DNA from: Panax quinquefolius
Lineage: Eukaryota > Streptophyta > Magnoliopsida > Apiales > Araliaceae
Assembly (NCBI GenBank): GCA_020205615.1
Contig: CM035169.1
Coordinates: 15,755,258-15,819,257, forward strand
DNA: 64,000 nt
Reading direction: 5' to 3'
Positions 1 to 12,094 of this stretch are shown one piece after another (position 1 is the stretch's first letter; each line of letters starts with the position of its first letter). Under the pieces are notes generated by a model. The model saw only the letters and a list, made by a program, of their open reading frames with translations. It was not told the origin of the DNA and made no database searches. The position numbers and the translations under genes are program-made.

Positions 1-1380
1 AGAGCCATCCAAGTTCCGCATCCGCTTCAACACCCAAAGAACTTAATTCAAACAAATCTCCCATAATCGAAACCGCTCATGTTGAACCTACACCCCGACC
101 AAATTTACTTCTTTCCCCGAAAGACCGAGACCTTCTCCTCGAATCTACCCTTGGCCCTTCGTGTCAAAGTTATCATGCCAAGTCGTGGATCTCCGACCCT
201 ATGGCCTGTGTTCAATGCCAACTTTCCTTTCGACCTCTTCGGGCTTTCGTCGACACAATCGACGATCACCGCTCAAAGATCACACGGACGGAAATCTTCT
301 CGATGAAGGAATGAGTTATCCGCCAAGGTAAACAATAATGACTTCTTCCTTTACATCTCTATTTTCCTTCGAGCATTTTAGAATTTAACTTGAGTACTTT
401 GAAAATGTGTAGTTAATGTCGTCGTTTTCTGACGATCAAGGCCCCGAGACACATAAATGGAGAGGCCGAGAAGATTTCATGCGCCAAGAAATAAACATGC
501 CAAATCGACTTTGACCGAGAAAGAGCCGGTCGCTAAGATGTTTTTCATACCATCAATGGTCTTCAAAGAGAATCGATCGCCAAGATGGATTCAAGACATC
601 CGATGATGAACCGAGGGCCACAAGAGATGAATTGGTCACGATCCGCCACCAACAAAATCGACCTAACTCAACGCCGGCTTCGTCAAGAGAACTTACTCAA
701 GGCTTAAAATGAGGAGTTCTCTTCAAACCAACCGCTTAGTCCTTCAACTCGTGAAGTTCGAGACGAAGATCCGTGATGAAGCTCAAGGCATAAGACCAAG
801 CGCCATAAGTCCACCATAAGATAAAAGACTCGGGATTTGAGGCCCTGCTCGATCAAGAACTTCAAAATGATTCAAAGCAGTAATATAGGACTCCTGATGA
901 ACTCAATGTAGAGATCACGAAGGTCTATTCGAGGATATGAGGACTGCTTGAACGAGGGAAAGAGAAGCTATCACCGCTTCAATCGACCCTAAGACTTCTC
1001 AATTCACGGTGAAGGCGCGCTCTAATATATATTATGTTTTTGATTTTATGTAAATATTTAATTTTTTATGTTTATGTAATTAATCGACTTAAATGAAATG
1101 AACATTTTATGCTTATTGATAAATATTTAACTGCCTTGATTATAACTTCGTTCCGATCGCTTTTTTGTCAATAATTTAGTATCAACAAGATGAACTATCA
1201 ATTAGATATGGCATATAACAGCTTAACTCATGCCATGAAGTGAATTGAATTTTACGATGATTCAAGTTAATCAATTAATGAACCAATTCAACTTTAAATG
1301 TAATAAATAACTTATACTCACTCCAGATCAAGAGTGAGATCAATTATACGTGAAGTAAATTTGACAACAAATGATAAGAA
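1..1380 (-). other. Unresolved transposon-derived stretch
   Basis: No gene recognised. The base composition and CG-rich words match the gypsy element to the right, and the segment lies where the 3' untranslated region of that minus-strand element should be. A short very AT-rich segment is at 1022-1140. The open frame at 79-306 is not similar to anything I know. Confidence 0.4.
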
Positions 1381-2060
1381 CCAAGACATAAGGATTAATA
1401 AATGACCATCGACTTACCACCGATAAGATCAATATAGACCAAAAGGACTGGGCTACCATCGAATGGCCAAATAGTCCTACCATACCTCCTTACACCATCT
1501 GGACCAATAAAGGACTATCGACTTATCATCACCGATAAGATCAATATAGACCAAAAGGACTCTGGGCTACCATCGAATGGCCAAATGAGTCCTACCATAC
1601 CTCCTTACACCATCTGGACCAATAAAGACCATCGACTTATCACCCCGATAAAATCAATATAGACCAAAAGGACTTGGGGCTACCAATCGAATGGCCAAAT
1701 GAGTCCTACCATACCTCCTTACACCATCTGGAAATAATAGGACTTCGACTTACTAAAATCAATATAGACCAAAAGGACTTGGGCTACCATCGAATGGCCA
1801 AATGAGTCCTACCATACCTCCTTACACCATCTGGACCAATAAAGGACCATCGACTTATCACCCCGATAAGATCAATATAGACCAAAAGGACTTGGGGCTA
1901 CCATCGAATGGCCAAATGAGTCCTACCATACCTCCTTACACCATCTGACCAATAAATGACCATCGACTTATCACCGATAAGATCAATATAGACCAAAAGG
2001 ACTGGGGCTACCATCGAATGGCCAAATGAGTCCTACCATACCTCCTTACACCATCTAATC
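1381..2060. repeat. Tandem repeat, six units of about 102-116 bp
   Basis: The phrase catacctccttacaccatct recurs six times, near 1481, 1597, 1711, 1813, 1929 and 2037. Each unit also carries atcaatatagaccaaaagga and a block containing atcgaatggccaaat. Units differ mostly by 1-4 base insertions or deletions. The position just after integrase (minus strand) fits the variable 3' region of Tat/Ogre-type elements. Confidence 0.9.
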
Positions 2061-2099
2061 TACAAATAAGACCAAAGGATAATTTGTAGAAAAGTGATC

Positions 2100-3450
2100 T
2101 TTATCGATATCAAACATTTGGTACGCACTTTCAATAAACCGACTTTGAACTTTATTGAAAATATTCAAGTCCGCCAAAGACGCCATGTATTCTTGATCTC
2201 TAACCATCAAGTGCCTTTTAATCGATAAGTACCGCTTTTGGTACTTCGATCACTTCATATGGCCCTTCCCAATTCTAAGATTAGCTTTCCCAGATTCTCG
2301 AGGTGTAGACGCTTCTATTTCTCTAAGAACGGTCTCCTACTGAATCTACGGTTTCGACACCTTTGTTATAATGTTTGGCCACCCTTCGCTGATAAGCGTA
2401 CCAATTTGATTAAAGCTTCTCTCTCGACTTCGCCTAAGAGTCCAAGTTAGCTTTCACCCTTCATCATCAGAGATTTCTTTCGAATCGACTTACCCAAGAC
2501 TGAGATCCGATCTCGACCGACTAAGGCATCGCATCTATAGCCAACCTAAGGGCTTAACTCGTAGTAGTCCCTGCAGTAGTTCGTATGCCCACAAAGACGC
2601 CAAAAGAATTCTTCCGCCATCTCCCCTTAGCTTCATCCAATCTTCGCTTATTCCGCTCAAAGCAGCTGCTCGTCTGGTCACCTCAACTTGCCCATTCGAC
2701 CCGCGGATGAGCTACGTAAGTCTTCTTGTGGTCAATCCCTAAATCGCTCAAAAATTCTTCAAATTTTGAACCCACGAACCGTCATTCCATCGTCCGATAT
2801 CAATACTTTAGGGATCCCGGCTTAAATACCACGTACTTTTACAAACTTTAAACACTCCTCGCTCATATCGAATCAAGTGGTTTCGCCTACCCACTTAGTC
2901 ATATAATCAATAAAGAATCTATGACGGTTAAGCTAACCCGACTTTTAGCTTTAGGTAATCTGGCCCCAATATATCTACCCCCATATAAATAAGGGTATAG
3001 AGAGATAGAATCGAATATAACTCTTCCGGTGGTCGATGGGGACCTGACTATCGAAATGGGCATTTTCACATTTCTCGACGCATCAGAAGCTTTTTTTGAA
3101 AATTGCTTTACCAATAAGAAACCTTGTCGGCAAGTACTTTATGTGCCAAAGACTGGCAAATTATACGATCGCCGCAAATCCTTTCATTTAACTTCCCAAG
3201 AGCATACTTGGCCTTGACGGAACCAAACATTTCAATAATGGTGAGGAAAATGCCAATCGATAAAGATCCCCATCAATAAGATCAAATTAGTACTTCAGAC
3301 TTGATTTTCTTTCACAAAGATCTCGATCCGGGCGAAGGACGCCATCCGCCAAATACTGATGTAGGGGTCATCCAACATTTGTTCGCCGATGCACATCATC
3401 GTTTACGTCAACACTCTACCGCCGCAAAATTTCCAAATATACCGATCCAT
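2100..3450 (-). pseudogene. Integrase remnant of Tat-type gypsy element
   Basis: Minus-strand translation in shifting frames gives a zinc-finger-side piece with WMTP near 3370, IDYMTKWVGE near 2880-2910 and, at the C-terminal end, WEGPYEVIEVPKA-like residues near 2225-2280. These are conserved in plant gypsy integrases, which insert element cDNA into the chromosome. Several frame changes are needed, so this copy cannot encode an active enzyme. Confidence 0.7.
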
Positions 3451-3639
3451 GAAAGACATCTCGATTCAGAGTGGCCAATTTCGACAAAGCATCGCCAGAG
3501 AATTATCGCCATACTTATAGCCCCAAACTCGTATTTAAGCAAAAAATTGAAGTCGGTTTCTTAACTCCACCAGATATTTGATCATTCGTTCCCCGAGCTT
3601 CATAATCTCCCGATAAATCGCTTAACAACCAACCGAGAA

Positions 3640-3960
3640 TCACTATAGATAATTAATCGCTGACTTCGAGACTCTTCGCTAATCGGACACCGCTAACACC
3701 GCTTCAGATCAAATTTCATTATTCGCTGCTTTAAACCCAACTGATGGCTCAATAACCTTAAATCCTCCCGACTTATTAGAATAATTCCCGCCCACTAATA
3801 AATATCGAGAGATCCATCTCGCATACAACGCCCACGCTTTCGACCTCGCCGAATAACGACCACCGCCGATCGTAAGATTCGCTTCAAAGAATTTCAGATT
3901 CGCTTCATTGAACGAACATTCTACCATAAAGTCACCAAGGCTTGGCCTTTCATGGCGCTC
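3640..3960 (-). pseudogene. RNase H domain remnant
   Basis: The minus frame around 3709-3927 contains RSKAWALY..RSRYLLVGG-like residues followed by GGFKVIEPSVGFKAANNE. This matches the start and the (K/S)NNEAEYEAL-type motif of the RNase H domain that follows plant gypsy reverse transcriptases. The domain removes RNA from the RNA:DNA hybrid during replication. A frame change splits it, and the open frame ends before the next catalytic segment. Confidence 0.6.
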
Positions 3961-4283
3961 GGGACGATACTCGATAAAAAATCGACAATTCCATAGTCCA
4001 TGCCGCTAATCTACCCGAGACCTCCGGGCTTGCCCATCACCTTCTTCAACGGCTGATCCGCAGACGACTCAGAGTCGACTTTGAAAATATCGCCAAGCTT
4101 TCTACCGCAATTATTAAAGCAAAGGCAAATTTCTCAATGTTAGATACCGGTTTCAAAGATCTCGTAGACGCGATCGACGAATAGACCGGATGTCGCTTCC
4201 CACCGATCTCCGAATCAAAATCGCCCAATCGCTAAGGAACTCGCCGCAAGGTACAAATATAAAGTCTCTCATTGACAAAGCCA

Positions 4284-5260
4284 CTAATAAAGGAGCCAAG
4301 ATGATACGCCTTTATACTTTGAAAGCATCTTCACACTTGAAGTCCACCGAATGTCTTCGCATTCTTCTATTCCCTTCAATGTATCAAAGAAAGGAAGACA
4401 TCTTTCCGCAGATTCATGCGATTTAACCTCCTTAAAGCCGCATCCTACCAACCAATGACGCCAACGCCTTTGAACGACCGAGGAGTCTTCATGTCGAGGA
4501 TAGCCTCGATCTTTTCTCGATTGGCCTCGATGCCCTTTCGATCGACTGTGATAACCTGTAAATTTTCCAAAGACCAAGGCCGAAAGTACATTCGGTCGAT
4601 TAAGTCGCAGCTTGTTGATGACGAATAGTTTGAAAACATTCCTCTAGATCGCCTAAATGTTTCAATTTGCATACTCTTCACGATCATGTCATCTACATAA
4701 ACCTCCATGTTCCTCCCCAAATTGCTTATCAATATAAAGTTCATCATCCTCCGATAGTAGCTCCAAAGATTAATCGCACTAAAAGTCATTTTTTTTTGTA
4801 CGATACACCGAATCTGCAAGCAAGTAATGAATGAATGCCGCTTTTGAATGTCTTCAGACATGGATATTTGATGATATCCTCAAAAGCATCCATAAAGCTT
4901 AATAATGCATACCTCAAGTGGCATCGATGAGTCGATCGATATGGGGGCGAGGATAAAGTCCTTCTGACAGTTTTTGTTGAGGCTTGCTGTAGTAGTCAAT
5001 GCAAACCCGCCACTTTCCATTATGCTTCAAGACCAATACTACATTTGCTATCCACTCCGTAATCAATCTCGTAGATGAAGTCAAGAACAAAAGAATTTTG
5101 CAACCTCTTCATCGATGATCTTTTGACGCTCGAGCAAATATCCGCCTCTTCCGATTTAACCGCTTTTTTTTGAAGGATCTATCTCCGCTTTATGTTCAAA
5201 GAACCTTCCTACCGACTCTGTATATATCTTGTGGGTTCCTATGCAAAAATATCGACATAA
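4284..5260 (-). pseudogene. Reverse transcriptase remnant, Tat-type
   Basis: The minus frame at 4445-4861 reads RMMNFI..LGRNMEVYVDDMIVKS; the YVDD catalytic box lies near 4681-4709. It is followed by RGIEANREKIEAILDMKTPRSFK, and the next frame (4284-4577) supplies RCLPFFDTLKG, the connection region before RNase H. The palm segment N-terminal to YVDD continues to about 5260 with frameshifts. The enzyme copies element RNA into DNA; this copy is broken. Confidence 0.8.
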
Positions 5261-5512
5261 GATCGTAAAAGTTCCACAAGATTCGTCCAAGAGGTTCTCG
5301 TAAGCCCAACCAATCTTCACCGCTTTCTCCGGCTCACGACGACCAACTCAATTTCTCGCGCCCCCCAAATGGGATTACCAACGGCTCAAATCGCTTTTGA
5401 AGGGTTCGATTTCAATTGCCATCGCTTTTCTTTTTTTATTATCGACCCCATTCCGATGAAATGACGTAATTCTGATAACATCTTCGCCGATCCAAGTCAC
5501 CCATCACCTCTC

Positions 5513-5830
5513 CTACTCCACGTGCGCGGGGAACTTGATTTTGAAATGGGATTTGAAGTTACAAACAAGAGTCACAATGTAGGTCTTCCCAAAATGGCGC
5601 CAGAAATCAATCCACACGCACAACATAAAATTTATGTTATCTCCACTTGCCGTCGGGGCCGCAACAAGATGACAGGAGTTCAATAAAGGCTTACCACTTC
5701 GACAGATCGCTTCAAACCATATAGAGGAGCTTCCTCGTCCGACCTCCATTTTGTGCTCATCGAGATGCATTCTTCGATAAGCACGGGCATAAAGAATGTC
5801 CACCAAGATCCGCTATCTATCATCACGCTG
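5513..5830 (-). pseudogene. Aspartic protease remnant, Tat-type
   Basis: The minus strand at about 5804-5821 encodes DSGS, the retroviral-type aspartic protease active site, followed after a frame change by VDILYARAYRRMHLDEHKM. WIDF and FPTASG-like residues follow near 5610-5660. In intact elements this domain cuts the gag-pol polyprotein. The position between gag and reverse transcriptase agrees. Confidence 0.65.
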
Positions 5831-6599
5831 CTTTCACATCCACCGAGCCCACTTCAGGCCGCGATCACCAATGCCCCTTCACGCGGCTCAATTGGCTCAA
5901 GGATAATCCGTGATCTCAGAAATGAAATAATAGCCTCGAAAGGCCTCACAACCTTCGTAGTAGATCTGCTATCGACATAATCAATCAAGATAAGACCTCC
6001 TCTTCTTCCCTACTAATTTCCCAATGCACTCCACCAGCTTATTACATCAACGACTTGCTTCAAGCAGGAGCATTTTGAATAAAGTGGTACTTGAACTGCT
6101 CGAATCTGCACGATCGATAACTCCGCCGATTTTGACGATCTTTCTCACCACATATCAATCAAGAAGCCACTTTTAATTTTGTTTTCTACAAAATCTTTTA
6201 GATTACAACATTCATTATTAGTCACGACCAAAGCAATTTCGATGATAACCACAATATTTACGAGGGTCATGCATATGTCCCGCTTTTGTAATTATCACGA
6301 GGTGGTTCAAAGAAAGGTCGGTTTTGATCCGATCCAAAATTATCGACCTCTCTCAGATTCAACTGGTATAAACCTTATTAACCTTCGGTAGAACAGTGTA
6401 CGATCGCGCATTGTCGCCACGAAGTTATCAGATTTCTTCGAACTACCGTCCGCCTTTCGTTATATCCTCCCCTTTCTCTCGATCACCATCTGGCCTTGAA
6501 CCTCTACCTCCTTTCGATTGCTCAAAGAAGGATTCTTCGACTATTCATAGCTTCTTCCACAACAATATAGCCTTCTCCAAAGGCTTCACTAGGCTCTTC

Positions 6600-7260
6600 T
6601 GATGGTGAAACATCAATTTTTTACTAATTTCTCCGATTTAACCAGATCCAAATTTCATTCTCGAATAATCCAACAAATGAGATCATTAAGATCGACACCG
6701 TCCGACCGCTTCCCTAAACCTCTTTACATATCGCCTAAAGATTCATCAGAAATCACGGACTTGTGCTAAAGAACCCAGAAGCTTCCCCTTCTTCTATTGC
6801 TTCCAAACGAGCATGGAACTTATCACAAAGTTCACCCACGAGAGATAGAATCCGATGGTAAAGTCCCCATCCACCGTCTGCCGCCTTTTCTCAAAGTAGG
6901 ACAAAAGTATGACATTTAGCAAAGATCAAGAAAGTCATAGAATCCATTAATTCCACAAACGCTCGACTACGGTCATAAGGATCTCCCCACCCATCATAGT
7001 TCTCCACGCGAGGTAACTTTTTGGTAAAGATCCGCTTTCTCCTCGAGAATATCGAGGTAAAAGGGGATGCCTTCTTACCGTAAATATCTTTCACCGTTGA
7101 GACTTTCATCCAATTGCTTCCAAGTTCTTTCAACTCTAAACTGTAAAATCAACACCTTCGTCAGGATGAGATCTCCTTTTCGGGCGACACTAGGTTTTGA
7201 AATGGATCAATTCTCCCCGCCGATCTTATCGCTTTTACGGACTTCTCGATTTACTTAGGT
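6600..7260 (-). pseudogene. gag remnant, Tat-type
   Basis: The minus frame at 6891-7133 contains LPRVENYDGWGDPYDRSRAF, VELMDSMTFL and CHTFVL. These are hallmark segments of the N-terminal gag capsid region of plant Tat-like elements. Frame shifts follow, with an acidic DKFHARLEAIEEG-like piece near 6790-6840. Gag would form the virus-like particle; here it is broken. Confidence 0.7.
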
Positions 7261-7985
7261 CGTAAAATTTCATCCTCATCATGAGAACGATCAGGATTTT
7301 ATTCTCCTTCTAAGCTTTCGGCATAATTTCTCTCGACCGCTTTTCGCCTTTTTCATCGCTACGATGAAGTGATCTAACAACTGCTGCTGCTTTTCTTCGA
7401 GGTCAAGGCGCTCGCTTCCTCGATCTCCTCCTATCGTGAGAATGATCCTCGACACACGCATAGAATGTTCCGGCCTCTTACCCTTCCGACGGGTACTTCC
7501 TTATGCCTACTTCGTCCCTTCTGGAGTGAAATGGCTAGATGCTTCGCCTCTCAACTCATTCACCAAGCATCTGTTTCGGCTTATATCTTCCTTTGTCTTT
7601 AACAGTAACCTCCAAAGCCTTATCCGCTTCGTCCGCCATCCTTGCTAACTTGGTAGCTCTCTGGCCCTCTCGACCACTTCTACGATGAGTCCCGTCAGAA
7701 ACCGCCACCTGCTCCGGATTGGGATCACGCCTTATCATCGCCGCTAAAAACTAACTTCCGTCTGCTCCACCACGGATCTTCTGGACGGTTCTTCCGAATC
7801 GTTTAGAAGCCGTGGTTTCACGACCACTTTTAGTAAGGACCCAACCGATCCTTTATCGAGATACGGGCAAATGATGAACTAATGTACCATCGCCTCGCCT
7901 TCCTTCCTGTTACATCTCTACTCCTCATCATTTTTCAAGCAAATTTAAACAATCAGATTGAAAAGAGCCTCCTTCTAAATACCAA

Positions 7986-8640
7986 TGTTAACGCCAAGAT
8001 CTTTCACACGCCCCAATCACCTAAAACGCCCCGATCCCGCAGAACGTAAACACAATAAACACCACAAGCTCGACTTGCGGTTCCGCGGGGATAGCTCAAA
8101 GTGAGAATCAAGATGTGAATTCACAAGGTTTATATAAAACAGAGGTTATATCACCTAAAGTGTATCGATATCAAGAGATAATAATAATTCTCTCAAATAT
8201 ACGATTCTAAATGAAGAAGAGATGAGAACGCACTTCTTGCAGAGACTTCCTCGCTAAGTTATATACCTCCTCGCTCAATTACCGTACACCCACTACTACC
8301 CGACATTTCCCTTTACCCGATGGGTTCTCGCCACCGCATTTAGTTTGTTCACCGCTGATCACCGCTTTCTACCGACCGATTATAATCCCATCCACATTAA
8401 TGCACGGTTCTTTAGTCAACCGACATGCTTTTTCATCATTACAGTCAAAGATCAGATATTTAAAATGTCTAAACGATTGATCCATCGACCAATCTTATAG
8501 CTTTTATAAGTTTGAAATGAAAATGATATATGATGATCGCTTAATGATTTTAATAATTCAATAATAGAGGCCAATAATAAATAAAAAAAGAATGTTCTCA
8601 ATACACTTTACCAAATAGATAAAAATATCACGACCCAATT
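7986..8640 (-). repeat. 5' LTR of the Tat-like element (about 655 bp)
   Basis: On the plus strand it begins TGTTAACGCC, with the primer-site side at about 7968-7985, and runs to about 8640. The reverse complement aligns over nearly its whole length with 55277-55936, for example TGATGAAAAAGCATG, CATTAATGTGGATGGGATTA and the terminal GATCTTGGCGTTAACA. The outer end is degenerate (no clean TG/CA), so the boundary at 8640 is approximate. Confidence 0.7.
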
Positions 8641-9496
8641 GCTAAATTAGATCCATGATTGTGTTCACTGTGTAATATGTTTGCGTGAATGATTTTTCTA
8701 ACTATTTTACGGTTTTGTTATTTTAATTGGTTTTGAAACCGAAATCGAATCAAATAAAACTAAATCGCGTGGTTCAAAACCACACAACACCAACAACAAA
8801 CGATTTTATGTACGATTTTGAATTTGTTAAATTACACTTAAACAATTTCGTATGCAATTTGAACTTTAAACCGCACCATGCCGCTTATAGGAATTACCAA
8901 GCTTTGGACAGAATTTGAACATTTCAAGTGGAGTTGGGTGATTTTGGGGTAAATGTGTGGGTCCACCTGGACAAGACATTATAAGATGAAAAAGACCAGA
9001 CGGACGGATGGATTGAAAGAAATAGAATTAGAATTAGAAAAGTCACAATTAATTCCTAACCCAAGAATGAAACAGACAATCCTCATATGAACATCACGTG
9101 GAGTGTGATCCACCTGTCCCCTAAAAGCAGCGACATCCCCTCACCGTTCTACCTTCCGGACGCCGGACATGTATTGCTAGATTTTTTTAAGAATTATAAC
9201 CTATATATATATATATATACAGTATCATCTGTTGAATACCTAGGTTCTTTTTACTATGTGCCGACTAATTTCCTATAACTCATATAAGAAAAGTGAACAC
9301 CAATTATTTAATTAAAATACTAAGCTAGAATTGTATGGTGATTATCCAAGGAAAACATGTATAACCAGTTTCAAAATTTAGACAATACTAGTGCAACAAT
9401 AAAATTAATAATAAGAATCCTTCATTAATATGTGTATCTTGAGGATATATCTAATTACAAACGTGTATATAGAGAATAAGGAAATAGCTAGAGTAC

Positions 9497-9542
<46 letters not shown>

Positions 9543-9721
9543 CTACAAATTACTCCATATATACTATGTCGACCTTGTTCATTAATTACAAGCCCTTCAC
9601 TAAAAAAATACAAGGACTGTAGATATTTAATTTCCATATAATCAATAGCTACGCACGTACGGATTGAAACCTACTATACTTATATATGGGGGATCACAAG
9701 GAAGGATATTATAGTATAAAG
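8641..9721. other. Intergenic DNA between LTR and HD-ZIP gene
   Basis: No coding potential seen. It includes a short (AT)n tract near 9200-9218 and a longer one at 9500-9540, and the 3' untranslated region of the minus-strand HD-ZIP gene just below 9722. Confidence 0.6.
9500..9541. repeat. (AT)n microsatellite
   Basis: About 21 uninterrupted AT units downstream of the HD-ZIP gene. Confidence 0.95.
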
Positions 9722-10114
9722 CTAACAAGCTGCGGATGGATGATTAGTGAGAGGATTATAGAATAAGTGATGATGAGGCTTTGAAGATTTGTCGGTGGGG
9801 CCGCCGATTGTTTCGCAGGAGGGGCACATGGCGAGGGTGGCCGCCGGCAGCTGCATATACATGGGGGATTGCGTCAGTTTGAGTGCTTTGAGTTCTTGGA
9901 CCTCCTTCTGTAGTCTCCTGTTCTCATCCGTTAAAGTCTCACAGCATTTCTTCAAGTACTCATATTCCACTTCTGTTTGCTTCAGCTTTGTCCTATATAT
10001 ACACAACAACAACTCAATTAAATTGATTCATATGAAAATTAAGTAATTCAACAAAATTTCAATTTTATTTGATTTTGATATATGGACAGGCCGGGTTTCA
10101 AATTGTAAATAAAT

Positions 10115-10164
<50 letters not shown>

Positions 10165-10875
10165 CCTGGCTCTTCTGTTCTGAAACCAGACTTCAACTTG
10201 TCTGGGCCTAAGATTTAGGTCCCTTGCCAACTCTTGCTTTTGTTTCTGCTAGTAAATATTCATGTAGTAATTAATAAGTGTTGATTAATTGCATAGCAAT
10301 ATATATGTGTGTGTGTGTGTGTGTGATGTTTTCGTACACGTGATGCTAGTGCGTTTTAGTGTGTGAAACAGAGATCGAGAAGAGAGATTAGAGTTTACTG
10401 GGTTGAGAGTGGTATGGTGTTTGAAGCTTTCCTCAAGAAGGGCAGATTGTGGTTTGGTGAGTCGAAGTTTCTTCCTTGCATTAATAATTATATTAGTATC
10501 ATCATCTTCAAAATCATCGATAATTACTCTTGTTGAAGCAGCAGCAGAAACTAGTATTTCCGTGGCCTCCAGTTCTTCACTTCCAGCGGCTCCCTCTCTC
10601 TCCCTTTTAAGACTGAGATTGGAGAAAGAAGAATTAGCACCACTAGTACTACTATCTGGACGATCATCGCCTGCCTTGAAAACAATGTTTCTTATGTGAT
10701 TAACCTCCTCCTTTTCATGACCCGAAATCAGACCAAGTGTCAGAGACGGCTCAAAACTAATTATTGGTGGTAGCTTCGGCCTGGGATTAATATAGGTGGT
10801 AGTCTTCGCCGGAGTAGAAGTTTCCAAACCAAGGCCTAGAACAAGGCCTGTGTTACAAACATTATCAAACCCCAT
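9722..10875 (-). CDS. HAT22: HD-ZIP class II homeodomain-leucine zipper transcription factor
   Basis: Three exons on the minus strand: 10875-10399, 10245-10166 and 9992-9722, joined at GT-AG introns (donors GTAAAC and GTATGT, acceptors GCAG and ATAG). They give 275 codons and a stop, close to Arabidopsis HAT22/HAT9 (about 280). The protein starts [17 protein letters not shown], the class II N-terminus; TTG codons upstream are ignored. An LxLxL-like segment (PSLTLGL) follows, then an acidic stretch, a homeodomain from ARKKLRLTK through [15 protein letters not shown], a leucine zipper ([31 protein letters not shown]) and the redox-linked CPSCE motif near the C-terminus. HD-ZIP II proteins are nuclear repressors in shade and auxin responses. 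Intron 2 holds an (AT)n tract, intron 1 a (GT)n tract. The gene looks intact; HAT22 versus HAT9/HAT14 is not settled. Confidence 0.95.
10108..10160. repeat. (AT)n microsatellite in HD-ZIP intron 2
   Basis: An AT dinucleotide tract begins within 10 bases of the intron 2 donor (GTATGT at 10165-10160 on the minus strand). Length variation here could affect splicing. Confidence 0.95.
10304..10325. repeat. (GT)n microsatellite in HD-ZIP intron 1
   Basis: About ten TG units within the 153-bp intron between exons 1 and 2. Confidence 0.95.
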
Positions 10876-10959
10876 TAAATTGTCAAGCAAAAAAAATATC
10901 TAGTAGATCGAGCTAGATCAGACAGCCAGACAGACGGAGGTTTTGAAATTAAAGGGGGT

Positions 10960-10975
10960 AGGTATATATATATGG
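10960..10975 (-). promoter_or_regulatory. Possible TATA box of HD-ZIP II gene
   Basis: TATATATATA on the minus strand lies about 90 bases upstream of the ATG at 10875. The spacing would allow a short 5' untranslated region. Simple AT repeats are common here, so this is only a candidate. Confidence 0.35.
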
Positions 10976-11329
10976 AGTGTTGAGAGTGAAATGAGAAAAA
11001 TAACAAGATAGATGGGGGAGGAGGCGTTGGGCGGGTAGGTGGGTGGCTACCTATGATACATTATGAATTTATGATCATCATCAGTGTCGATAATCAACGG
11101 ATCGAATGATTGATGAGTAGAGAAATCAAATGAATATATATGGTGTGTCTGGTTGAATTAATTAAGGTAACTCAATAAATCTCTTTCTCTCTCTCTCTCT
11201 CTCCCTAGGTTGACCATGTGAACACTACTCTATTCGTATCTATCTCAACTATAATAACAAACCAGGAAACTACCTCCCCACCCACTCTCTCTATTAATAG
11301 GAAATGATCCATATCAATTGTTATACCGT

Positions 11330-11587
11330 CATTTACATTATGAACCTAATTGCTATAACTCGCTTTTGAATATGATAACTACTTACATCTAAACTAACTC
11401 TAGAAAAATGGTCAACAAAATATCTATAAAGGGGAACCTTAACTTATTCCGCTTATGTTTGAAATAATTCTTAAGTTCACATCCGCTAATTACTTAACAA
11501 TGAAAACTAAAGTGTAAAAGATTTTTGAAACTTAAAAGATCTATTCAACCCCTTCTAGATCTATTGTGTGCCCTCCGGGAACTAACA
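11330..11587 (+). repeat. Copia-like LTR fragment, plus orientation
   Basis: It ends in GGAACTAACA directly before ATTGGTATCGTAG, which resembles an initiator-Met tRNA primer site. Its reverse complement matches the start of the LTR at 12095 (TGTTAGTTCC, then GGTTGAATAGAT, then TAGCGGA). Only the 3' part of the LTR is present, toward the HD-ZIP promoter side. Confidence 0.6.
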
Positions 11588-12094
11588 ATTGGTATCGTAG
11601 TAGATTCTCATATTATATTCTAAAGCTAACGCTTGAGTCCGATCCAAGGCACAAACCATATTCTAAACTTAGTTTAGTAGTAAGTCGTTCGTGATTACCG
11701 ATGAACTCACACATTGAAATTATGCTGATGTGTAAATGTGCACATTCACCTAAAGTCGCCGATTGGTCCCCTCGCTCTAAATTATCAGCAAAGAACAAGA
11801 CCAATCCATGTCCAAAGTAAATCAACAACTGCAGACTAGTGATGGAAGTCAAAAGGGCATCAAAAGCAAATAGTCCGCCATCCTCTGCTCGAAAGATGAA
11901 AGACCTATATATGCAGAGAAATGTCTATTTAGAGAAGAAAGAAAATTTCATTTAATACGTATTTTGACTAATTAGTTAGATCTCGATCCTCGAGACTCAA
12001 GATTATCAAAGAACTAAAGTCGCCAAGACTTTTCCTATGTCATCAACTCCAAGATGATGCCCGATTGATCTAAGGTCAAACGGAACAACAAGTT
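11588..12094 (+). mobile_element. Leader of truncated plus-strand LTR element
   Basis: It starts with the primer-site-like TTGGTATCGTAGTAG and continues about 500 bases without a recognisable protein. It is interrupted at 12095 by an LTR of the same family in the opposite orientation. Confidence 0.45.

Larger units (their letters stand above)
1..8640 (-). mobile_element. Decayed Ty3/gypsy retrotransposon, Tat/Ogre-like
   Basis: Read on the minus strand, the domains follow gypsy order: LTR (7986-8640), primer-site region, gag, aspartic protease, reverse transcriptase, RNase H, integrase, then a long 3' region with tandem repeats. The gag phrase LPRVENYDGWGDPYD, the DSGS protease site and the YVDD reverse transcriptase site are typical of non-chromoviral plant gypsy elements; tandem repeats after integrase are known for Tat/Ogre elements. 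No reading frame is intact: frameshifts occur every 50-150 codons. The 3' LTR must lie left of the window. A plus-strand copy of its LTR and leader is at 55277-56199. The lineage name is inferred from motifs, not from a tree. Confidence 0.75.

Noticed and set aside
1381..2060. Regular repeats that could suggest a CRISPR array
   Set aside because: Units are contiguous copies over their whole length with no unique spacers, in a plant nuclear context next to gypsy integrase.
10403..10699. Plus-strand open frame of 98 codons
   Set aside because: It is the antisense shadow of HD-ZIP II exon 1, which has clear protein motifs on the other strand.
10876..10890. Upstream start for HD-ZIP II (five extra codons from a TTG)
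   Set aside because: Not an ATG; family proteins start at the MGFD-type Met at 10875.
11588..11603. TTGGTATCGTAG as part of a tRNA gene
   Set aside because: Only the short primer-site match is present, directly behind an LTR end; there is no cloverleaf sequence.
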